NCBI GenBank assembly: GCA_003455565.1
Contig: DMQW01000156.1
Coordinates: forward strand, 1-8,570
Length of the DNA stretch: 8,570 nucleotides
Source: Limisphaerales bacterium
Lineage (GTDB): Bacteria > Verrucomicrobiota > Verrucomicrobiia > Limisphaerales > UBA11358
Reading direction: 5' to 3'
This document shows positions 1 to 6,011 of the stretch, in pieces. Position numbers and translations under genes: made by a program. Positions within the stretch are counted from its first letter, which is position 1; the number at the start of each line of letters is the position of its first letter. The notes under the pieces were generated by a model that searched no databases, was not told the origin of the DNA, and was given only the letters and a program-made list of their open reading frames with translations.

Positions 1-164
1 GTGACGGGCCACGCGAAGGCGGACGGCTGCGCCGGCAGCCACGCGGCAATTTCGCGGATGTGACTGGCGGCGGGCATTTCCGTCGCGCGCAGAGCGAAGC
101 TGGAAACAATCAGGACAACGGACAGCAACCCAATTTGCGCGCGGCATGGAAAAAGATTTTTCAT
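1..164 (-). CDS. N-terminus of an exported protein, function unknown (partial)
   Basis: Only the first 54 codons are present; the gene runs off the left edge of the window. The ATG is the complement of 162-164 and is preceded by AGGA (complement of 173-176) at a spacing of 8 nt, a good ribosome binding site. The product begins MKNLFPCRAQIGLLSVVLIV, a typical Sec signal peptide: a short basic start, a hydrophobic core of roughly 15 residues, then small residues (SSFALRA) that could form the cleavage site near residue 27. The mature part starts TEMPAASHIREIAAWLPAQP and is too short to assign to a family. The opening loosely recalls the first residues of large secreted enzymes in Verrucomicrobia and Planctomycetes, but that is an impression only. 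It follows the hydrolase gene on the same strand after 170 bp and may have its own promoter. The reading frame is well supported; the function is unknown. Confidence 0.75.
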   Translation of the reverse strand, partial: MKNLFPCRAQIGLLSVVLIVSSFALRATEMPAASHIREIAAWLPAQPSAFAWPV

Positions 165-179
165 TTCAGGAATCCTGAA
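165..179. promoter_or_regulatory. Perfect 15-bp palindrome overlapping the ribosome binding site
   Basis: TTCAGGAATCCTGAA has 7-bp arms around a single central base and directly abuts the start codon of the gene at 1-164. On the coding strand the AGGA ribosome binding site lies inside it (complement of 173-176). Such a site could be an operator for a dimeric repressor. An RNA hairpin is not possible with a one-base loop, so at RNA level only a shortened stem could form. The symmetry is seen directly; the regulatory role is inferred. Confidence 0.4.
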
Positions 180-257
180 CCAGACGCCCACGCCAGGCCG
201 ACGGTTACTTAACTATGTGAAACATCGGCTCAATTCCGCAGCAGCAGTTCGTCCAGC

Positions 258-280
258 TTCAAAAATATTTTTTCTTTGAA
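258..280. other. AT-rich palindromic tract in the spacer between two genes
   Basis: The 170-bp spacer between the hydrolase stop codon and the next gene holds a short AT-rich block. AAAAATATTTTT at 261-272 is a perfect palindrome, flanked by TTCAAA (258-263) and TTTGAA (275-280). It could be a promoter-proximal AT tract for the gene at 1-164. I see no GC-rich stem followed by a T run after the hydrolase stop, so no intrinsic terminator is called here, and no convincing -35/-10 pair either. Confidence 0.3.
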
Positions 281-334
281 AATCACGAAATCACCGCCCG
301 TTAGAATCATCCAAAATCAGTGACGACATGTTTA

Positions 335-3300
335 TTATTGAATGACAACGGCGCGATAAAACCTCATGGGTTTGCCAATTGAACCCAAATCCGCAACTGT
401 GAACGGCGATTGGGTGACGACCACGGTTGTTACCGGCGTCCAAGTTCCAGAACCAAGACCGTCTGTGGCATCAATCCGATAAGTTCGCCCGATTTCTCCC
501 GTAACCGACGCCCCGTAGAGTCCCGTTGCAATCTTGACCAGCGCCAAAACCGGCTTCATCGGCGGCGGCCCGACAGTTACGTTGCTGTCACCGCCGGTTG
601 TGGCTGTAGCACCGAACAACAGGGCTTGTCCGTTAAGCGCGGCGGTTCCGCTGAAACCGCTCGGCGGTATCAGCGTGTAAGTGAAACTGCGCGGCAGGCC
701 ATCCCAGAATGGCCCCCAAGTAATCGTGCGGCTGGCTGCATCCCAACTACCTGACGAACTGATATTGTTCGGGCTAAAGCCGGCAGGCAACACTTCCTCC
801 ACCATGTAGGCTGGCGTGCCTACGGGCGGAGAAACGACGAGCGATACCGCAAAATTACTACCGTTCGTGGTGATGGTGCGGTTGATGGCACTCCCCAAGA
901 GCACGTTGACAGTCAATGTTGCTGCCTGGCTGGGCGTGCTGCCGCCACTGTTCGTCACGATGACCGAATAAGCCCCGGTGTCATTCACAGTGACTGCGGC
1001 TATTGTGTAAGTGGAAGAGGTGGCCCCGTTAATGGCAACACTGTCTTTCTGCCACTGGTAGCCAAATGGCCCGTTGCCAGCGGCCACCACCGTAAAGCTG
1101 ACAGGTGATCCAGCGAGAACGCTGCGCGGTTGCGGTTGCTGGCTGATAGTCGGGGCTCCCGGCGGCAAAATAACGGCCACAAACGCCACTGAACTGCTTG
1201 CCACACCCGTTGCGTTGGAAATCACCAGATAATATCCGCCGGAATTGCCGACGTTCACATTGGCTAACGTCAATGAAAGATTTGTGGCTTGTGCCAGCGG
1301 CAGGCCGTTGTCAAACCATTGATAGCTGATAGTTCCAGAGCCAGCGACCAACGGCGACAATATGACAGTGTCGCCAATGTTCGCCATGACGCTTTGTGGC
1401 TGTTGGGTGAAATGCAAGGTGTTTTGTGTCGCAGCACCACGGATGGATGTAACGAGCACTTGGCCGACGGAAGCATTATCGTGCAAATCGTAAATGCGGC
1501 TCAAGTTCACCTGGCCCGCCGTCCATTCCGTGGCAGTGGGTTCGCCCCAGTAACAATTGTTTGCCGTAATGGAAATACTGCTGTCATTCCTGAGTTCAAA
1601 GGTGAGGTTCTGGTAGATGTCATTGCCGCTGAGGTTCAGCACCGACAAGGCACTCCCGTAAACTTGCACGCCCACGTCGTTGTTCCGAATCACGTTGTTG
1701 GTGATGCCTTCGGCACTCACGCTGCCCCCGTCAAAATTCAATAGCACCCCTTGCCCGGTGTTCTGACTGATCGTGTTGCCAACCAAAGTTACCGGTGAAG
1801 GACGAGGCAAATAAACGCCTGTGCCGTAGTTGCGCTGAATCTGGCTGTTCCGCACCTCAACCGAACCATACGCGGCATATAGTCCATACGTCTGGTTGGC
1901 CTGGATGGTGCAGTTTTGGACGACCAGCGCCTTGCTTGATACTTGAATCCCGTAACTGCCGTTGGTGCTCACGTCGCAGTTCGTCAGGGTCAGCGAATAG
2001 GAGTCGCCGAGAATGCCACTGCCTGTGTTCCGGTTGAACCGACTATCCCGCACCAGCAATGGTCCGCCAGTGTAGAGGCCACTGGCGTTGTTGGTGATGG
2101 AGAGATCGTCCAACTCCACCGTGCCCTGACTGCCATTCTGATAAAACGCGTAGTCGCGGCTGTTCCGAATGGCTCCATGCTCAATCGTGTAACTGTCAAA
2201 GCGGGTGTCGCTGTCTTCCAGGCGCAGCCCCATCACCGCAAACTCGATCAGGAAGTGACTTAGACTCACACTCCCTTGCACCAGCCGTATCCCATACCAG
2301 TCGCCGGGAACGGGACTCGCCGCCCGGCTGGTGAAACGGATGGGTGCATCCACCGTGCCACTGGCGTTCAAGGTGCCGCCGTTGAGAATAATTTCCACGC
2401 GGCTGCTGTCGTTGCCAGAAGAACGGTCATCGCCACCCGCGCAACGCACCTGCGTTCCTGGCAGAATCGTAAGCGACCCGCCGCCCACGATGGTCACGTC
2501 GCCGGTGACTTCAACCACACCCGACCAAGAGACATCATTGGTAATGTAACCCGACAACGGGCCGGGCGGGCGCACTTCGGAAGCATTGGCGCTCAATTGA
2601 TACGGCTGTGTTTGGCTGTAAGAACCGTTTCCCGCCGGGTAGCCATAAACGCGCACATAGTAGTCGCCTGCTGGCAAAGTCTGCTGGATGGATTCATTTT
2701 GCCCCGCCGCGTTGTAGGAACCCGCTGCCCATGCCAAATTCGTCCCGTAGAGTTCCAAATCGAAGTCCAAACCACTGGGCACAACCAAACTCAAATTCAA
2801 CAGCCCGTTGGTGACCAGCGTGACCTTGAACCAATCAATGTCCGACGGCGAACAAATCAGCCCGTTGGTCACGACGCCAAGAGGCAAAATGGTTGCCTGA
2901 TAGGAATGGTCGTTTGGTTCCATCGGGTCATTGCAGGTCGAAATTTGCGACACGACATTTAACGTAGCCAGTCGGCTTATAGTTGTGCCGTTAGCATCGG
3001 AAACAAACGCCTGATAGGTGAAACCGTCATTGGCGTAGGTGACAGGTGATGTTGTGTAAGAGGTATTGGTTGCGCCGGAAATATCTTGTCCGTTTCGCTG
3101 CCATTGGTAAGCCAGCGTGCCCGCGCCGGTGGCCGCGACGGTGAAATTTGTGGTATGGCCGAAAGAGACTGTGGCATCGGCCGGTTGTTGGGTGATCAAG
3201 GGGCCGGCGGGCGTGGAGGAGCGGACTTCAACCGGCAGGCTTTCGCTGGTGCGATAGGGCAGGATGTCAATGTATTGCTGGACCGAGAGGCTCCAGGTGC

Positions 3301-4876
3301 GGAGGGTTGAGCCGAAATTGAAGTCCACAACAATTTGGTCGGCGGCGACGGAGACAGGAGTGACGGGGGTAGTGGTCGTGCCATTGAAGAAGAGCACTTT
3401 GTCACTTGGCGCAAATGCGCTGCCATGCAGCGTCAATCTTGTTACTCCAGCCCCGGCCACGACGGAGTCCGGGGTGATTGATTGGAGTCCAAACTCTGGC
3501 CAGGTGATGAGGAAGGTGCTGTCAGCGTATTCGTAGCGCACGGCGTTGTTGTTGAGGCTGGTGATCTTGGCGAGCAGGCGTCGCGTGATGCCAACGCTCA
3601 GGCCGACGGTCGGGATGTTGACAGTGCCGCTGCTCACTTTGTCGCCGGTGCTGTCGAAGGTTTGCACTACCACCGGACCGCCGGTGTTGTTGAAAGGATT
3701 TTTGTCGGTATCCATGAACCACTCGACGCGCACGCCGCTGTCGCGATCTTGATATTTGAACGTGGCGGTGACGGGCTGGCCTTGGGGATAGGCGTTATTC
3801 GGGTAGGCCGGGAGAATTTGGACTTGTCCAATGTTTGCCCATTGAGCGCCGCCGGCCCGGCTGGTGGTGGCACGTTGAGCATGACCGCCAAATGCCTGAC
3901 CGATGGCATAAGAAAATGCGGGCCGGTAGTGCAGGAAATTGTTTTCAATCCGACTAAAAGCGAACCCACTGCCATTGCGGGCGGGATTGGATGGAGTATA
4001 CCAGGAGTCGGGGATGTTTGCGCCGCCAACACCGTTCAAGCCATCGTTTATGGGGTAACCTCCGTCTGTGTAAATCGTGCCATGATACCATGAATGAACA
4101 TCCGAATGGGGCGGGTCTAGAATCCCGAATTTTGAATCATCAAGTGAAATATCCTCTGAACCGACGATTGTCTGGCCTGATGGATATTCTGGAGTCCGCC
4201 AATAATTATCTGCAAACACCACATTCTCGTAAAGAATGGCGGAGGGATCAGGTTGCGTTGTAAAGAAGACATAAAACAGATCTTGATCCGTCAGAGGGTG
4301 TGGGTCTAGGGTGGTGATATGATCTACCCAAATGCCATAGGAACCAAGGATTTTTGCCGTTTCGAGCACGACCGAACCACCCCGACTATGCCCAATAAGG
4401 TGCAATGGGCGAGAAGCCAAATAAAAACCTGCTTGATTGGCAGTTAATAGGCTACGCGCTACCACTGTTGCAATGTCGGGAGATTCTACATGTTCTCCAA
4501 ACACTGCCAGCGCTCCATGATCTGCAAAGGCTGACCAGTCCACAGTCAAGACGATCTCTTCAGCATCTTCAGCCGCAGTTGCTGACTTTTGAACAGGAGT
4601 GCCAGTCAATCCGGTTGATGGACTCCCTCCAATTTGCAAATGATACCAAGCAGTCTTTAATCCTTTTTGGCCGGCAGCATTGGTGATTGCTTGCGCCATC
4701 GAATCCACCCACGGTGGATAGCCTTGATAAAACGGCTCGTAACCGTGCGTAATGACGGTCACGCCAGCGCCGCGAGAGGTTGACGCCATTATTGCAATGC
4801 TAAAAATTGCCGATAAAAGCCGAAAGTTTCTTTTTATAATTTTTCCAAAGCCGAAAACACAAGGGCGCGGACTCAA
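335..4876 (-). CDS. Large exported multidomain protein: lipase-like hydrolase, Ig-like, PPC and beta-helix domains
   Basis: The product is 1513 residues and probably secreted or surface-exposed. Residues 1-38 form a signal peptide (KIIKRNFR, hydrophobic core, then STSRGAG). Residues 39 to about 330 look like an alpha/beta hydrolase: VTVITHGYEP early strand, HLIGHSRGG nucleophile elbow with Ser164, likely acid Asp191 in TTLDPHP, and His261 or His265 in DVHSWYHG as the candidate base. Residues 349-460 are an unassigned beta-rich region and 463-553 a possible IPT/TIG-like fold. Ig-like domains lie at about 560-641, 1155-1236 and 1243-1325 (each with a YQW core). A PPC domain covers about 648-766 (DPMEPND, DIDWFKVTL, AGDYYVRVYG). 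A right-handed beta-helix spans about 776-1145 (GDWYGIRL; NNCYWG near its end). Residues 1326-1436 resemble a DUF11-type module and 1440-1513 a C-terminal cap ending RFYRAVVIQ. No LPXTG or PEP-CTERM anchor is visible. The TTG start is chosen because it gives a complete signal peptide; the next ATG (residue 30) would destroy it. Its ribosome binding site is weak (AGGG, 4 nt away). The substrate could be an ester or a polysaccharide and cannot be told from sequence. Confidence 0.87.
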   Translation of the reverse strand: MSPRPCVFGFGKIIKRNFRLLSAIFSIAIMASTSRGAGVTVITHGYEPFYQGYPPWVDSMAQAITNAAGQKGLKTAWYHLQIGGSPSTGLTGTPVQKSATAAEDAEEIVLTVDWSAFADHGALAVFGEHVESPDIATVVARSLLTANQAGFYLASRPLHLIGHSRGGSVVLETAKILGSYGIWVDHITTLDPHPLTDQDLFYVFFTTQPDPSAILYENVVFADNYWRTPEYPSGQTIVGSEDISLDDSKFGILDPPHSDVHSWYHGTIYTDGGYPINDGLNGVGGANIPDSWYTPSNPARNGSGFAFSRIENNFLHYRPAFSYAIGQAFGGHAQRATTSRAGGAQWANIGQVQILPAYPNNAYPQGQPVTATFKYQDRDSGVRVEWFMDTDKNPFNNTGGPVVVQTFDSTGDKVSSGTVNIPTVGLSVGITRRLLAKITSLNNNAVRYEYADSTFLITWPEFGLQSITPDSVVAGAGVTRLTLHGSAFAPSDKVLFFNGTTTTPVTPVSVAADQIVVDFNFGSTLRTWSLSVQQYIDILPYRTSESLPVEVRSSTPAGPLITQQPADATVSFGHTTNFTVAATGAGTLAYQWQRNGQDISGATNTSYTTSPVTYANDGFTYQAFVSDANGTTISRLATLNVVSQISTCNDPMEPNDHSYQATILPLGVVTNGLICSPSDIDWFKVTLVTNGLLNLSLVVPSGLDFDLELYGTNLAWAAGSYNAAGQNESIQQTLPAGDYYVRVYGYPAGNGSYSQTQPYQLSANASEVRPPGPLSGYITNDVSWSGVVEVTGDVTIVGGGSLTILPGTQVRCAGGDDRSSGNDSSRVEIILNGGTLNASGTVDAPIRFTSRAASPVPGDWYGIRLVQGSVSLSHFLIEFAVMGLRLEDSDTRFDSYTIEHGAIRNSRDYAFYQNGSQGTVELDDLSITNNASGLYTGGPLLVRDSRFNRNTGSGILGDSYSLTLTNCDVSTNGSYGIQVSSKALVVQNCTIQANQTYGLYAAYGSVEVRNSQIQRNYGTGVYLPRPSPVTLVGNTISQNTGQGVLLNFDGGSVSAEGITNNVIRNNDVGVQVYGSALSVLNLSGNDIYQNLTFELRNDSSISITANNCYWGEPTATEWTAGQVNLSRIYDLHDNASVGQVLVTSIRGAATQNTLHFTQQPQSVMANIGDTVILSPLVAGSGTISYQWFDNGLPLAQATNLSLTLANVNVGNSGGYYLVISNATGVASSSVAFVAVILPPGAPTISQQPQPRSVLAGSPVSFTVVAAGNGPFGYQWQKDSVAINGATSSTYTIAAVTVNDTGAYSVIVTNSGGSTPSQAATLTVNVLLGSAINRTITTNGSNFAVSLVVSPPVGTPAYMVEEVLPAGFSPNNISSSGSWDAASRTITWGPFWDGLPRSFTYTLIPPSGFSGTAALNGQALLFGATATTGGDSNVTVGPPPMKPVLALVKIATGLYGASVTGEIGRTYRIDATDGLGSGTWTPVTTVVVTQSPFTVADLGSIGKPMRFYRAVVIQ

Positions 4877-4899
4877 CGCACCCTGACTCAGGCACCGCG

Positions 4900-4961
4900 A
4901 AGCGCCTTCCCAGAAAATGCGCCAAGCCGCGCCGAGTGGCGGCTTGGTTTCTGGGAGGCTT
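4900..4961. promoter_or_regulatory. Strong hairpin in the leader of the hydrolase gene
   Basis: CCAAGCCGC (4922-4930) pairs with GCGGCTTGG (4939-4947) around an 8-nt loop. CCCAGAAA (4909-4916) pairs with TTTCTGGG (4948-4955) after a 5-nt one-sided bulge (4917-4921). CCT (4905-4907) with AGG (4956-4958) and AAG (4900-4902) with CTT (4959-4961) extend it to 23 base pairs. It ends 23 nt before the TTG start at 4876. On the minus strand no T run follows it; on the plus strand it is followed only by TGTGAA after a short TTTT. It therefore does not look like a standard intrinsic terminator for either strand. It could be a leader structure controlling translation or a copy of a dispersed palindromic repeat. 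Confidence 0.5.
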
Positions 4962-5313
4962 TTGTGAAATTCGCGGTTTCGAGTCAGCCCGTAGCAAAAG
5001 CTACTTCAATATGTGTTTCTTAATTTCTTGTTTTTTGTCCTGACGGCAAAGCTTCTACGCCCTCCGCCAAAATATGACAAAGATTTTATTTTGCCGGCGT
5101 TGCCAACCATTTTGATCTGACCAGTAAGTTCAAGGTTCATAGATTTGTTTTGGTTTGAGAATGGCTACGGTTGCGAAATTGAACCGATCAGGAATTAAGT
5201 CAACATTAAAGTATTCAGCCGAATTGTTCAGCTCGCCAGGTGGATAAGTTTGACAACTTTAACAAATCCACCGCACTAATTGGCAGTGGCAAAGCATTTT
5301 CCAAAATCTGGCA
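4962..5313. other. Intergenic stretch, no gene recognised
   Basis: This stretch upstream of the hydrolase gene is AT-richer than its surroundings (24 of 60 bases at 5161-5220 are G or C by hand count). It should contain the hydrolase promoter if that gene is transcribed on its own, but I find no -35/-10 pair on the minus strand good enough to call. A small inverted repeat, GTAGC-AAAA-GCTAC, lies at 4991-5004. The longest ATG-started plus-strand frame I noticed is 28 codons at 5161-5247 with a poor ribosome binding site. No tRNA, transposase remnant or known RNA is recognised. Confidence 0.5.
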
Positions 5314-5370
5314 GGAGCCGAGGTGACGAGGCTCAAATTAAAATAGTTAGAGACTCCTCACGTCGTCTCC
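5314..5370. repeat. Imperfect inverted repeat with 21-nt arms
   Basis: The arms at 5314-5334 and 5350-5370 match in 17 of 21 positions when one is reverse-complemented, separated by a 15-nt AT-rich spacer (AAATTAAAATAGTTA). Both arms contain GGAG at the outer end (GGAGCCGAGG on the left; GGAGACGACG on the complement of the right). The four mismatches are scattered (arm positions 5, 9, 14 and 18). The form, GC-rich arms around an AT-rich loop outside genes, is that of a dispersed palindromic element. No T run follows, so it is not called a terminator. Confidence 0.6.
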
Positions 5371-5388
5371 TACAGTTCTGAAAGTTGG

Positions 5389-5515
5389 AACCGCGAAAGA
5401 ACGCAAAATACACGAATCAGAGCCGGAGGTAGGCACTGGCGCACGGCAAACCTGCTACACCGGTCACGCTGCCCAGGCTGTTTTTACGTTCGTGTAGTTC
5501 GTGTAGTTCGTGGTT
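5389..5515. repeat. 127-bp element bounded by inverted 9-bp-period repeats
   Basis: The right end (5489-5515) is three 9-bp units, TTCGTGTAG, TTCGTGTAG and TTCGTGGTT. The left end (5389-5416) is AACCGCGAA, AGAACGCAAA and ATACACGAA, which is the same pattern in reverse complement: the outer units AACCGCGAA and AACCACGAA agree in 8 of 9 bases and the inner units in 8 of 9, with a 1-nt insertion in the middle. The 72-bp interior is GC-richer and unrelated to the arms. In the minus-strand frame the right arm would read NHELHELHE, a peptide that I think comes from repeated non-coding DNA and not from a gene. The symmetry is direct observation; mobility or function is unproven. Confidence 0.55.
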
Positions 5516-5540
5516 TTTTAGCAAGTTCCTTGGTTTTAAG

Positions 5541-5813
5541 GCATTTCCTACGTCGGCGAGGCGATTTCTCGAATCGGCGACCTCGTTGCTCAAACCGGCG
5601 TGTCTATTTCTTGGAACGGCGAGGGCGTATCTCGATCCGGCGGGCGCATTTCTTGCGCCGACAACCGCATTCCTTGAATTGGCGACTGCATTTCTCCGCC
5701 CGGTAAGCGCATTTCTTGAATCGGCGGACGCATTTCCCGAACCGGCGGCTCGATTGCGTGAACCGGCAACTGCATTGCTGAAACCGGACGGGCGTCGCTG
5801 GAAACCGGAAGTC
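5541..5813. repeat. Tandem array of 13 units with an exact 21-bp period
   Basis: Units start every 21 bp from 5541 to 5793 with no insertion or deletion. The commonest unit is GCATTTCTTGAA followed by a CCGGCGACC-like second half. Units at 5646, 5667, 5688, 5709 and 5730 all begin GCATT; those at both ends are more diverged (for example CGTCGCTGGAA at 5793). A further degenerate unit may follow at 5814. Because 21 is a multiple of three and stops are rare, several frames stay open. One minus-strand frame gives a 7-residue repeat (RNAVANS, RNAVVGA, RNAPAGS) and a plus-strand frame gives AFLESAD, AFPEPAA. No frame has a convincing start and ribosome binding site, so no gene is called. Units have no unique spacers, so it is not a CRISPR array. 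A real short repeat protein remains possible. Confidence 0.85.
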
Positions 5814-5874
5814 TGTTTCGCGGGAGGTGGCGACGGGGCGTCGCCAAAACAAGTTTGACGCGCCACTGGCAGGT

Positions 5875-5936
5875 TCGTCCTCGTCGTCGTCCTCGTAATC
5901 GAACCGTTCCTTTTTCGAGGACGAGGACGAGAACGA
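5875..5936. repeat. GA/CT-rich hairpin element
   Basis: The left arm 5875-5895 (TCGTCCTCGTCGTCG...) and right arm 5916-5936 (CGAGGACGAGGACGAG...) pair in 19 of 21 positions around a 20-nt loop that ends in TTTTT. The right arm continues into further GAGGATGAG copies to about 5945. The arms are built from simple GAGGAC-type units, so on one strand the RNA would read as runs of Asp and Glu codons. The palindrome is certain. It is probably a dispersed repeat; a transcription-end structure is possible because it lies 76-137 bp past the secA stop. Confidence 0.6.
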
Positions 5937-5982
5937 GGATGAGAAATGAAATGCCCGACAACCCTCATCCGGCCTGCGGCCA

Positions 5983-6008
5983 CCTTCTCCCGCTCCTGCG
6001 GGCGAAGG
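5983..6008 (-). terminator. GC-rich hairpin just after secA (possible terminator)
   Basis: CCTTC (5983-5987) pairs with GAAGG (6004-6008) and CCCGC (5989-5993) with GCGGG (5998-6002), with one internal mismatch and a 4-nt loop. It begins 4 nt beyond the secA stop codon (TAG, complement of 6012-6014). There is no T run after it on the minus strand, so it is not a classical intrinsic terminator; it may protect the mRNA 3' end or help a terminator protein. The surrounding stretch 5953-6010 (CCCTCATCCGGCC..., then this hairpin) resembles the CCCTC-rich palindromic elements dispersed in many bacterial genomes. Confidence 0.4.
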
Positions 6009-6011
6009 AAA

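Noticed and set aside
2276..2962. Plus-strand open frame of 228 codons antisense to the hydrolase gene
   Set aside because: The minus strand here encodes the PPC domain and the start of the beta-helix with clear motifs. The plus-strand product resembles nothing and lacks a start signal.
4991..5004. GTAGC-AAAA-GCTAC as a terminator
   Set aside because: The stem is only 5 bp and is not followed by a T run on either strand.
5161..5247. Small plus-strand frame of 28 codons (MATVAKLNRSG...)
   Set aside because: It has no good ribosome binding site, is very short and is AT-rich by context. There is no evidence beyond an ATG and a stop.
5250..5255. Perfect -35 box TTGACA on the plus strand
   Set aside because: At the 16-19 bp spacing expected for a -10 box only poor matches such as GCACTA or ACTAAT occur, and no plus-strand gene follows.
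5541..5813. CRISPR array
   Set aside because: The units are contiguous 21-mers without unique spacers, and no cas gene is in the window.
5586..5858. Plus-strand open frame with AFLEPAT-type repeats
   Set aside because: It is the complement of the 21-bp array, which keeps several frames open at once. No ribosome binding site is seen, and no feature favours this frame over the minus-strand ones.
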